Origin: Candidatus Poribacteria bacterium
GTDB taxonomy: Bacteria; Poribacteria; WGA-4E; UBA9662
DNA length: 7,042 nt
Reading direction: 5' to 3'
Assembly: GCA_002729015.1 (NCBI GenBank)
Contig: PBVO01000095.1
Coordinates: 1 to 7,042 of the forward strand
The notes beneath the pieces are model-generated. The model saw nothing but the letters and a program-made list of their open reading frames with translations. It ran no database searches and was not told where the DNA came from. Both the position numbers and the translations under genes were made by a program. Below are positions 1 through 6,869 of the stretch, piece after piece. Within the stretch, counting starts at the first letter, position 1; each line of letters begins with the position of its first letter.

Positions 1-1756
1 GGGTGATGATAATTATTTTCTTCAGTTGGCCAACCTTCCCAATAAGTAGTTACGAACGGAATCAATTTTCGTGCTTGTGTAATTGGAATCACGACTTGGT
101 CTGTCATGAAAAGCTGCATAGCTTTAGCTACCATCAACTCTATTTTAGGATCGCCAAGGGGTATTACCCCAATTTCACTTACAATTTGGCTGTATTCATC
201 AGCATTAGCTCCACTCCACCTGACATAGTTGTTGAGACCAGGCGATCGTTCACCAATTGGCCGTAGAAATTGTTGAGTATAGCGGTTCATTGATAGCCAG
301 GGCTCGTTAACTGAACCACAAGCGTCCCAATCCATCACAGCTTCGAAATTCCCAAAGGCTTTGTTTTCATCCCATGTAGCACCGGCAATGGCACGAGTGG
401 ATGCATTAATCCCCGCTGCTCGTAGTTGTTCCACCACAATTTCAGCAATCCTCCTTTTTTCAATGAAGGCTTCGTGTGTTTGAATATTTAGTGTCAATTC
501 TGTTCCCGACTTTTGATAGAATCCATTATTACCGATTTCCCAACCATTGGCCTCGATCAAAAGCTTACCTGCAGATATATTATCCTTCGGGTCAATCCAT
601 AAATCCCGCATAGCACTTATATAGGGTTGCATCGCTGGATATTCAACAAATATAGTCTTAGAAGGGAAACTAGTATTTTCATAAGCTATTTCGACTACTT
701 GCTCTCGATTGATAATGAGGCTGATAGCCTTTCGCATATCAGGATTATCCCAGGGAGGAATAGTATGATTAACTGATAGTTGACGGGGACAAGGATCTAG
801 CCAAACGTATGGCATTTCATCTTTCCAAGCCACTACATTGGAATTCTGTGCACGGATGCTCTCGAAGGCCCCGAGTGTAATATCCATAATGCTATCTAGT
901 TCGCTTTCGGCGGCAAGTAGAGCTCTATTTTCTTCTAATCCAGTTACAATCCATAATAAGCGCTTAGGTTCTGGTAACTGGCGAAAATTCGATTTAGCCC
1001 CCCACCAATCTTCCCGACGATCAAAAACAAATTCATTTTCGCTGGCACTGACTAACCGATACGCTCCCGTCCCAATGGGCCAACCCTTTTCAGGATCGTA
1101 AAATTTAAATGTGGCAGGATCTTGATCAGCCCAAACATGTTCAGGCAAAATGACCATACTACTGCCTACACGAACCGAAAAATAGTCCAATTTAAAGCGT
1201 GGATTTGGCCCTTTTAAATTAAATCGGACTGTCAGTGGGTCTATTCTTTCCACTGTATCTACCCATTGTTGCATGCTGGCCGCATCACCTAAAGACTGTG
1301 TTGCATCATTTAGGAGAGTATTAATAGTAAATATTACATCATCAGCGTCGAAGGCTTCTCCATCGGACCATTCAACCCCGGCACGAATTTTAAGTGTCCA
1401 AATATCTAAGCTTTCATTGGACGTGAAGGATTCTCCTGTCCAAGATTCGATATCCCCAGTCTCATAGTTCAGGATAAACAAAGGTTCCCAGCAAGATTGC
1501 CTCATTCCGGGACCAGTGGGTGAAGGCACAAGTGGGTTTAGGTTATGTGGGTCAGGGATTGGTCCCCCTTCATGGTCGAAAATAACAGTATCTTGTCGAC
1601 TGATTTTAGCTTTCTTTTTTGTTTCTATTCTTTGCTCGTTATCTGTCTGACCACACCCTAAAAGGGCGGATAAACATATGACTAGAAATATCGATTGCCA
1701 AGTGGCTGTCAACTTTAGCAATGATAATTGTTGCTTAGTTTTACCCTGTTTCATGT
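1..1756 (-). CDS. ABC transporter substrate-binding lipoprotein, family 5 (DppA/OppA-like), C-terminus cut by window edge
   Basis: Extracytoplasmic solute-binding protein that would capture a peptide or oligosaccharide and deliver it to an ABC permease. I read 585 residues without a stop; the frame is still open at the left edge, so the last part is missing. The start has a strong ribosome binding site (AAGGAAG, AGGA core 5 nt before ATG). Residues 1-34 are a lipoprotein signal: lysine-rich start, hydrophobic stretch 20-33, lipobox LLGC with Cys34. Family 5 signatures follow in order: WSDGEAFDADDV (129-140), GTGAYRL (228-234), NPDMRKAISLIINRE (337-351) and AGKLLIEANGW (395-405). Near the end, YWEGWPTEEN (571-580) resembles the tail of the cellobiose/oligosaccharide-binding subgroup I recall, so the substrate may be a sugar rather than a peptide. 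It lies 128 bp downstream of the nuclease gene on the same strand. Permease and ATPase genes may lie beyond the edge. Family call is secure; substrate is not. Confidence 0.93.
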
Positions 1757-1843
1757 ACTTCCTTCATGTATAGCTTTTAAGAGACTAACATCATGCATTA
1801 TAACAAGAACCAGACTATCCGTCGAAGAAAACAGACAATTAAG

Positions 1844-1872
1844 ATTGCTATTGACTTTGACAAATAGGCAAT
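1844..1872 (-). terminator. Possible terminator hairpin after the nuclease gene
   Basis: Arms at 1844-1852 and 1863-1872 pair over nine base pairs with a single bulged base, around a 10-nt loop. On the minus strand the hairpin begins 12 nt after the nuclease stop codon, and a moderately T-rich stretch follows (1843 down to about 1823). The stem is AT-rich and the T stretch is interrupted, so termination may be partial and some read-through into the lipoprotein gene is possible. Confidence 0.4.
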
Positions 1873-1884
1873 AAGTTAGGCTCA

Positions 1885-4800
1885 TTATCCCTCTGTATTA
1901 CCTGTTTCTGATATAGTTCCCACACGACAGATTTGCTTGAAATTACAAAAACGACAAACTTTTTTCTTGTCGTGGGAGGTCAGTGGGAAATGGCCTTGTT
2001 CAATTTTTTCTGCGTATCTATAAGCATGTTGGAGAGCGATATCGACCAATTGATTTAAAGATTCTAGGTGTTTCTGTCGTGAATTGGGAATTATCTGTGC
2101 AGTACGGCGCCCTACACTGTAGGCTTGATCAAGATAGTTCTTGTCGCCGCAACCCAATTTAATTTGCCCTTGGTTACGAAGAAGATAATAAACCCCAGCT
2201 ACCCCCTTCCATCTCTTATTGGGCTTTTCAATTTGGTTGGTCAGTAGTTGCTCGGTTACCCGAATATAAATTGGTAGTTGAAGACTAAGGCCTGCTAAAA
2301 TTTCCGAAATTGTTGGGACATAATACCCGGTTTTGTAGTCAGCAATAACAAAAAATCCATCTCCGATTTCGATACGGTCAATTTTCCCAGTAACCTTAAT
2401 TGGGCCAAGTTGTAATGGCTCCGATTGACCCAATTCTCGATCTTTCCCTTTTTGTGTGGCAATTGAGCCAAAAGCCACCTCGAAATATCTAGGCTTAACC
2501 GCTAAATTTTTTTGATCGAAATCTAATTTTAAAAATTGTTCTAATAAACCTGTTCGATGAGCTGAACCGACGATTTCTTCGGTTTCTATTTCCCAGAACA
2601 AGTCAGGTTTTATTTGATGTTCCTTGGAATAAAGATCAAGATGTTTTTGTGCAGTTTTTGACAGATCAAGTTGTGCAACTCTGAGGTAACCTTCTGATCT
2701 CAACTCATCGAGCCTATCTGAATCTTTTCTTTCGCTATAAAAGTCAAACAAAATTTTGTGGAGTAAATTTCCTTTTTGAAGGCTGGGTAAGTATCTATTT
2801 TCGGTTATATCACCTTGATTGATTGCTAAATTCAGTACGTGATGAGCGAAATACTGGAAAGGACAACGCCCATATTGTTCCAATTGACTTACAGAGTAGG
2901 ACTTGTTTTTCAGCTTTAGAAAATGTCGCTCCGTAACCTTATCCATATCTATCTGCCCTTTATATTCGGGTGCTGTACCTGTTTCCAAGCGAGATTTTTC
3001 GACCCAAACAGTATGATTAATCAGTTTTAGTTGCTGCTCATCAATTTGATTAGAAGGTAAAAACAAGGTTTGACTATGGTTCCCACTTTTTGGATCTTGA
3101 TGGTATTGATTTATACCATAATGGCGTAAGAAAGATTCTGTGGTAAAAATTGGTTTATCATTTTCCATTTCCAAACCACTTATATCGACAATATTCTCCA
3201 AGTGGTCTATAAATGAAGACTTACCCAACTCAGCAGAGTGATCATTAGTGGGGTAGGTTAAATATAGTCTTTGGCTAGGTAAACTAAGCGCGTTAAAAAA
3301 CATAAGACGTTCTTCGTAGAGATGGTCCATTTGACCATCTCTAACTTTTTGGCCTAGATCAAAAAAATTGAGTGGGCAAGACGATGGAAATTCATTTTCT
3401 GCCAGACCGCCTAAGATCATTATGTCGAACCAAAGTGCTCCAGCACGCTCTAGAGGGAAAACTAGTACACCGTTTCCTTGATTTTTAATTTCTATTTTTC
3501 CAGCTTGCAGAGCTATATCCAAACAATTTAGGTAAGATACATTTGGTCGATGAGTCTGCTCCACGAATGATTGATCAAATTTGTCAATTTGCGCCATATT
3601 GACAAGTGTAGTTTCTTTGATAATATTCAAAAATTGTCGAAATGCAGAAATCTCATGGTATATTGTCCGCTCTGAAATTTTTTGCGTATTACAACTTGTC
3701 AACATTGGCAAAAAATTCTTTGTATCAATAATCTGAAGGGCAGTTTCCAAGAATTGACTAGGTGTTAATAAATCTGAATAGTCCAATGAATCTTTTAGTT
3801 TTGACATTGCTTGCCGGACCAGTTTGGATTTTAGAATTGGGCTAGTAACACAAGTCCTGAATGCAATTCCATACGATGGGAAAATTTCCTCAATTAAAGG
3901 TAGATAATCATCAAGTTGGCAAAATGACACCCCAATTCTACCCAGATCCACACTTTTTGAATGTCGTTTAACTAGTTGTGCGACTAATTCAACTTCTTCT
4001 ATCTTATTGGGTACGGCACTAAGGTGGATTCGATGCCGCAAGTTAAATTTCTGCCTGTCCTTCTGAGGCTGGAACAAGTAGTGGGATAAATAAGATTGTA
4101 TGTGAGCTACTTGGGTGTCGGCCTTCCCGATTAATTGAAAGTCATTTTTTATAAGGTAATCATAATTTTTTTTCACGCCAGCGAATAGGGTTTCATTTTC
4201 TGGACAAAAGTCAAAGTAAATCGCCGTGTCTATGTATTGGGCTAAAACACAAATGATCTGTAAGTCTACTAGTGAAAAGTTATGAAATCCCAAAAAAACA
4301 ACTAGATCTACAGACTGTTCTACAGGTAAAAACGAAGGACGATTGCTGGCCATCAATTTGTCCTCAGACCGTTCCTGTAACATTTTCAATACTGAAGCGT
4401 GGGTACCAGCCTTGTCAATCCAATGTTCGCCTAATTCTCGTTGATAAGATTGATAAACCGTGATCAAATTAGCCAAATCCTTAGGAATCGCTTCTTGACT
4501 AACTAACTGTTTTAAGGCTTCAGGTGTCCACCCATTACTCTTTAACCAATTGATTTTGTCGACTGTTTGATTGATCATGGTCAACGGTGGTTTTATACCT
4601 GACGCGTGGTAGTCCTGTTGTGATTGAGTCTTCGAAAGCCGAATCCCTTCAATAATTGGAAATAATCGATGAACTAATAATGTTTGACTACTAATAGAAA
4701 TTTTTTTCTTTTGATGTGCGCCTGATCCAACATCCCAAATTTGGCCGATCAAATCTTCTAAGGTTTGAATCTGTAGACTGCCAATTGCTTGTTGTTGCCC

Positions 4801-4998
4801 GGAAATGATGCGTTTTAGGAACCTGACAGATTCGAAATTCGGCATAATTATCAAAAATGACTCCATATTTCTACTATTGATAGAAGCCTCTAATTCAAGA
4901 GTCAGATTGTCAAAAGATTTGCCAACAACACTGCTTGACCGAGCTAGTAATTTTTTGCCAACGAAGAAACGACGAAATAATAATGAACCAGATTTCAT
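1885..4998 (-). CDS. AddB/RexB-like PD-(D/E)XK nuclease with predicted iron-sulfur cluster
   Basis: Predicted cytoplasmic DNA repair nuclease related to the AddB subunit of AddAB helicase-nuclease, which processes double-strand breaks. The N-terminal two thirds look like a degenerate superfamily-1 helicase: an FLGFHNFS segment (236-242), then VLVFPLERAGALWFDIMILGG (511-531) followed by ENEFP (534-538), then YEERLMFFNALSLPSQRLYLTYP (561-583), similar to helicase motifs V and VI. No Walker A GxxGxGK(T/S) is visible near the start, where such proteins usually carry it, so ATP hydrolysis by this chain is doubtful. The C-terminal nuclease is complete: His747 (GNLLHKIL), Asp874 (GKIDRIE), Asp887 and Lys889 (ADYKTG), Gln907 (LSLQLPIY). 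Cys712 (RCPFQYF) plus Cys1015, Cys1018 and Cys1024 (C-x2-C-x5-C) match the AddB 4Fe-4S ligand pattern. The length is typical. Only a poor ribosome binding site precedes this ATG; the next internal Met is residue 45. No AddA-type gene lies on either side. Confidence 0.88.
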   Translation of the reverse strand: MKSGSLLFRRFFVGKKLLARSSSVVGKSFDNLTLELEASINSRNMESFLIIMPNFESVRFLKRIISGQQQAIGSLQIQTLEDLIGQIWDVGSGAHQKKKISISSQTLLVHRLFPIIEGIRLSKTQSQQDYHASGIKPPLTMINQTVDKINWLKSNGWTPEALKQLVSQEAIPKDLANLITVYQSYQRELGEHWIDKAGTHASVLKMLQERSEDKLMASNRPSFLPVEQSVDLVVFLGFHNFSLVDLQIICVLAQYIDTAIYFDFCPENETLFAGVKKNYDYLIKNDFQLIGKADTQVAHIQSYLSHYLFQPQKDRQKFNLRHRIHLSAVPNKIEEVELVAQLVKRHSKSVDLGRIGVSFCQLDDYLPLIEEIFPSYGIAFRTCVTSPILKSKLVRQAMSKLKDSLDYSDLLTPSQFLETALQIIDTKNFLPMLTSCNTQKISERTIYHEISAFRQFLNIIKETTLVNMAQIDKFDQSFVEQTHRPNVSYLNCLDIALQAGKIEIKNQGNGVLVFPLERAGALWFDIMILGGLAENEFPSSCPLNFFDLGQKVRDGQMDHLYEERLMFFNALSLPSQRLYLTYPTNDHSAELGKSSFIDHLENIVDISGLEMENDKPIFTTESFLRHYGINQYHQDPKSGNHSQTLFLPSNQIDEQQLKLINHTVWVEKSRLETGTAPEYKGQIDMDKVTERHFLKLKNKSYSVSQLEQYGRCPFQYFAHHVLNLAINQGDITENRYLPSLQKGNLLHKILFDFYSERKDSDRLDELRSEGYLRVAQLDLSKTAQKHLDLYSKEHQIKPDLFWEIETEEIVGSAHRTGLLEQFLKLDFDQKNLAVKPRYFEVAFGSIATQKGKDRELGQSEPLQLGPIKVTGKIDRIEIGDGFFVIADYKTGYYVPTISEILAGLSLQLPIYIRVTEQLLTNQIEKPNKRWKGVAGVYYLLRNQGQIKLGCGDKNYLDQAYSVGRRTAQIIPNSRQKHLESLNQLVDIALQHAYRYAEKIEQGHFPLTSHDKKKVCRFCNFKQICRVGTISETGNTEG

Positions 4999-5029
4999 TT
5001 TTAATCTAACGTAAAAAATGTGCCGAATA

Positions 5030-5057
5030 TTTATATAATGGAGTCTAGTGAATTCAA
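5030..5057 (-). promoter_or_regulatory. Predicted sigma-70-type promoter for the nuclease gene
   Basis: On the minus strand a TTGAAT -35 box (5052-5057) and a TATAAA -10 box (5030-5035) are separated by 16 bp. Transcription would begin near 5023, giving a short leader of about 25 nt before the ATG at 4998. A plus-strand TATAAT also reads at 5034-5039 in the same AT-rich stretch but has no matching -35 box. Prediction from sequence only. Confidence 0.5.
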
Positions 5058-5075
5058 TAATTGCTTACATTGAGC

Positions 5076-5104
5076 TTGAAATAGTATTTACCTTGTGCTA
5101 GTAT
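5076..5104 (+). promoter_or_regulatory. Predicted extended -10 promoter for the first CBS gene
   Basis: TTGAAA (5076-5081) and TAGTAT (5099-5104) are separated by exactly 17 bp, and the -10 box is preceded by TGC (5096-5098), an extended -10 element. Transcription would begin near 5111, about 30 nt before the ATG at 5142. This promoter lies back-to-back with the nuclease promoter, with 18 bp between the two -35 boxes. Confidence 0.58.
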
Positions 5105-5141
5105 TCCGAAGCTTGGGCAGCACGAACTTCGAGAATAGAAA

Positions 5142-5570
5142 ATGGACGCAAGAATTCTTCAAAATCCCATTCATCATCTCAAACCACCAGAAGTAGATTG
5201 TGTGGATGCAGAACTTCCGGTTGTGGATCTAATCTCCAAAATGCAGGAAGTTACTCCTCAGCATACTCGGGGAAGAGGTGCTGTTCTGGTCACCCGAGCT
5301 AGTGAACTGGTTGGCATTATCACTGAGCGTGATTTGATACGACGGGTTGTTGGCCCAAACAAAGATATCAATAAGACCGTTGTTAGTCAAGTAATGACAA
5401 GCCAGCCTGAAACTCTGACTAAAGAAGACCCCATTGTCTTTGCATTAAATCTTATGCACCTCGGACACTATCGCCACGTACCATTAGTTGACGACAAAAA
5501 CAGTCCTGTTGGTGTTATAACTAGTAAAAATATTGCTCAATATATCAGCCAGTTTATGGTTACTGCTTAG
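5142..5570 (+). CDS. Small two-CBS-domain (Bateman module) protein, 142 residues
   Basis: The protein consists almost only of two CBS domains, at about residues 12-70 and 83-139. Such stand-alone pairs usually bind adenine nucleotides or related ligands and control a partner protein in the cytoplasm; the partner here is unknown. Visible signatures are GIITERD (58-64) and VMTSQPETL (84-92), then GHYRHVPLVD (108-117) and GVITSKNI (124-131). The first domain keeps the Thr and Asp of the ribose-contacting G-h-x-T/S-x-x-D motif; in the second the Asp is Asn (Asn130). There is no signal peptide or membrane segment. The ribosome binding site is weak (GAGAA, 6 nt before ATG), but a good promoter sits about 30 nt upstream of the probable leader, supporting this start. 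A paralogue with the same layout follows at 6292. The gene is divergent from the nuclease. Confidence 0.88.
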   Translation: MDARILQNPIHHLKPPEVDCVDAELPVVDLISKMQEVTPQHTRGRGAVLVTRASELVGIITERDLIRRVVGPNKDINKTVVSQVMTSQPETLTKEDPIVFALNLMHLGHYRHVPLVDDKNSPVGVITSKNIAQYISQFMVTA

Positions 5571-5581
5571 AGAAATGCGAA

Positions 5582-5609
5582 TTTACTGACTATTTAGATA
5601 GTTAGTAAA
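5582..5609 (+). terminator. Long hairpin just after the first CBS gene
   Basis: Twelve consecutive pairs (5582-5593 with 5598-5609), one of them a G-U wobble, close a four-base TTAG loop, starting 11 nt after the stop codon. Position and shape fit a 3' end or mRNA-stabilising hairpin. The stem is AT-rich and no T-tract follows on the plus strand, so simple intrinsic termination is not assured. Confidence 0.45.
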
Positions 5610-5704
5610 CAAATGCCGTGCCGTCTAGCGAGCTGACTATTAATGGGTCTCCTGGGAACTTCGTTAAAATCAAGCGCTCGACTTGTTTTTTCGAAACAGA
5701 ATAG

Positions 5705-5734
5705 GTAGTTTGTACTGACTGTAGCAGTCACTAC
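5705..5734. repeat. Inverted repeat (TGACTG-TAG-CAGTCA) with extended outer arm
   Basis: A perfect six-base dyad, 5716-5721 and 5725-5730, has a three-base centre. The outer arms GTAG (5705-5708) and CTAC (5731-5734) extend the pairing across a seven-base bulge. It may be a protein-binding dyad or an RNA hairpin. It lies just before a second dyad and a -10-like hexamer. Confidence 0.4.
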
Positions 5735-5742
5735 ACATGCTA

Positions 5743-5763
5743 AGTACTCAGAAACCGAGTACT
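5743..5763. repeat. Perfect 7-bp inverted repeat, operator-like
   Basis: AGTACTC (5743-5749) and GAGTACT (5757-5763) form a perfect inverted repeat around a seven-base spacer. It ends eight bases before a TATAAT hexamer (5772-5777), so it covers the position where a -35 box would sit. That is a common place for a repressor or activator site; as RNA it would be a 7-bp hairpin. Confidence 0.45.
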
Positions 5764-5771
5764 GATATGTA

Positions 5772-5777
5772 TATAAT
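5772..5777 (+). promoter_or_regulatory. Consensus -10 hexamer, possible regulated promoter
   Basis: A perfect TATAAT lies inside the long gap, but nothing 16-18 bp upstream resembles TTGACA; the inverted repeat at 5743-5763 occupies that position. If active, it would make a transcript from about 5784 through the hairpin-rich stretch toward the second CBS gene, a leader of roughly 500 nt, or a separate small RNA. Confidence 0.25.
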
Positions 5778-5919
5778 GCAAGCACTAAGTCGAATGCTTT
5801 TTCTGGTGGGAGCAGCAGTTATGGGTTCGAATTGCCGACTAATGCCTCCGGCCGCCCAGTTTGTGTCGTATTTTATCAAAACATATATGGACCCAAAGTG
5901 TGATTTGGATGATGGATGA

Positions 5920-5988
5920 GAGTTACGCTTCTGACTTTCCTCACCGGTGCGTAAGTGTGAGCAAGAAAAGATGGCTTCTCTGTAACTC
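5920..5988 (+). ncRNA. Candidate structured RNA element: closed stem with inner hairpin
   Basis: GAGTTAC (5920-5926) and GTAACTC (5982-5988) are exact complements 55 bases apart and could close a structured domain. Inside, CTCAC (5940-5944) pairs with GTGAG (5957-5961), extended by TTTC (5936-5939) with GAAA (5965-5968) across a three-base bulge. Nested pairing of this kind is typical of regulatory RNA, but no known family is recognised and chance cannot be excluded by eye. Confidence 0.25.
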
Positions 5989-6040
5989 CCAGAAAAGTAA
6001 TTTAATATCTACTTACAAAAGTACGTTAGACACCCAATAA

Positions 6041-6070
6041 ATGAACGGCACGAATTGTGCTCGGGTTCAT
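6041..6070 (+). repeat. Imperfect hairpin upstream of the second CBS gene
   Basis: ATGAAC (6041-6046) pairs with GTTCAT (6065-6070). Inside it GCAC (6048-6051) pairs with GTGC (6057-6060) around a GAATT loop, extended by a G-T pair at 6047/6061 and leaving a three-base bulge (6062-6064). Eleven pairs in total. No T-tract follows, so it is not a classical terminator. Confidence 0.4.
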
Positions 6071-6278
6071 GTGTATGAGGCTCGGATATAGCATACTGCG
6101 TGGGTATCGTGGAAAGTTCTCTAGCGGGGGAACCGAAGATGTTGTTGTGCTGGATTTTCACAAGAAACAGGCCTGACTTTTGGATTCACAAGGGGCTAAC
6201 TTGTCATCTTTTCTCACTCGGTGGGAACGGGAACACTGTTTCTTTTGAAGAACCATGCATTACTTTAAAGCGCTAAAC

Positions 6279-6285
6279 AAAGGAG
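6279..6285 (+). promoter_or_regulatory. Strong ribosome binding site of the second CBS gene
   Basis: AAAGGAG sits six bases before the ATG at 6292 and fixes that start. It is the clearest Shine-Dalgarno sequence in the window, in contrast to the weak sites of the first CBS gene and the nuclease. Confidence 0.75.
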
Positions 6286-6291
6286 CTGAAT

Positions 6292-6828
6292 ATGCCATTT
6301 GAGACTTTGATCGATGATGAAATGTTGGTTATGGACGAGCTGCTGGAGGAATCTGGAAAGACACTGGAAACCCACCAGATTGAAGTCCCGTTAGGTTCCA
6401 TTATGAATCAAGTTCCTTCTGTCCAATCAGGTGCTAGTCTGCAAGAAGCTGTCGATTTAATGGTATCATACGACATAGGTTCCATTTTTGTTGTTGCTGA
6501 TGAGAAATTAAAAGGCGTGATAGGGGAACGAGACATTCTTTTGAAAGTACTAAATAAGTCCCTTGAATACGAAAAGTTGACTGTGGATGCCTTTATGAAG
6601 GTTGACCCTCTGACTTTGCGGCCAGACGATTTGCTAGACACAGCTATCCAAGAAATAGCCCAAGGTGGGTTTCGGCACATCCCAATAACAGACAAAGACA
6701 ACGCTCCTCTAGGAATGTTGTCTGTTCGGAACATCATTTCTTACTTGGTAGAACATTTCCCTCAAGAAGTTTTAACACTACCTCCAAAGCCAGTACGAAA
6801 CGGTACGCAATCAAGAGAAGGAGCTTGA
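6292..6828 (+). CDS. Second two-CBS-domain protein with acidic N-terminal extension, 178 residues
   Basis: Stand-alone CBS pair expected to bind an adenine nucleotide or related ligand and act as a cytoplasmic sensor. An acidic N-terminal extension (about residues 1-30, rich in Asp and Glu) precedes CBS domains at about 34-88 and 98-153. Signatures are GVIGERD (75-81), GGFRHIPITD (125-134) and GMLSVRNI (141-148). In the G-h-x-T/S-x-x-D ribose motif, the first domain has Gly for Thr but keeps Asp81, and the second has Asn147 for Asp. The tail contains FPQEVLTLPPKP (156-167) and ends in REGA, a style I associate with a family of small CBS pairs near metabolic genes. It resembles the 142-residue paralogue upstream, mainly in the second domain. 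The strong AAAGGAG site fixes the start. A KorA-like gene follows 101 bp downstream on the same strand, so co-transcription is possible. Confidence 0.9.
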   Translation: MPFETLIDDEMLVMDELLEESGKTLETHQIEVPLGSIMNQVPSVQSGASLQEAVDLMVSYDIGSIFVVADEKLKGVIGERDILLKVLNKSLEYEKLTVDAFMKVDPLTLRPDDLLDTAIQEIAQGGFRHIPITDKDNAPLGMLSVRNIISYLVEHFPQEVLTLPPKPVRNGTQSREGA

Positions 6829-6869
6829 TTTTCTCATGAACACTACCCCCATAAACAACCTATCCAATG

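Larger units (their letters stand above)
5571..6291 (+). other. Long intergenic region without a convincing gene, rich in inverted repeats
   Basis: This 721-bp gap separates the two CBS genes. Short open frames on both strands show no recognisable motif and no good ribosome binding site. It holds at least five inverted repeats (5582-5609, 5705-5734, 5743-5763, 5920-5988, 6041-6070), listed separately. It also has weaker ones: ACAAG/CTTGT at 6188-6204 and CGGTG/CACTG at 6219-6238. There is a consensus -10 hexamer at 5772-5777, an exact tandem hexamer GGGAAC at 6223-6234, and a near-repeat pair at 6151-6164 and 6181-6192. I could not match it to tmRNA, RNase P RNA, 6S RNA, SRP RNA, tRNA or the riboswitch consensus sequences I know. 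It could contain a small RNA, a long structured leader for the downstream CBS gene, or decayed coding sequence. Confidence 0.6.

Noticed and set aside
838..1467. Plus-strand open frames of 87 and 64 codons over the lipoprotein gene
   Set aside because: The minus strand encodes a clear family 5 binding protein here with ordered motifs; the plus frames are shadows.
5034..5039. Plus-strand TATAAT upstream of the first CBS gene
   Set aside because: No -35 box at a suitable distance; the extended -10 promoter at 5076-5104 is better placed for this gene, and the hexamer overlaps the minus-strand -10 box.
5594..5785. Minus-strand open frame of 63 codons in the same gap
   Set aside because: No motif, no ribosome binding site, and it crosses several inverted repeats.
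5823..5840. GGTTCGAATT, resembling a tRNA T-loop
   Set aside because: The flanking bases do not form a T stem, and no anticodon arm or acceptor stem can be built around it on either strand.
5737..5919. Open frame of 60 codons in the long gap, with a short hydrophobic stretch (MLFLVGAAVM)
   Set aside because: No ribosome binding site before either possible ATG, its first codons lie over a perfect inverted repeat and a TATAAT hexamer, and no motif is recognisable. Most likely chance.
6115..6206. Resemblance of GCGGGGGAACCG and GGGGCTAAC to parts of c-di-AMP (ydaO) or T-box leader consensus
   Set aside because: Only short fragments match; the closing stem and the other conserved blocks are missing, so no riboswitch family is claimed.
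6408..6737. Minus-strand frame of 109 codons inside the second CBS gene
   Set aside because: Antisense shadow of a well-supported CBS gene; the translation shows no domain.
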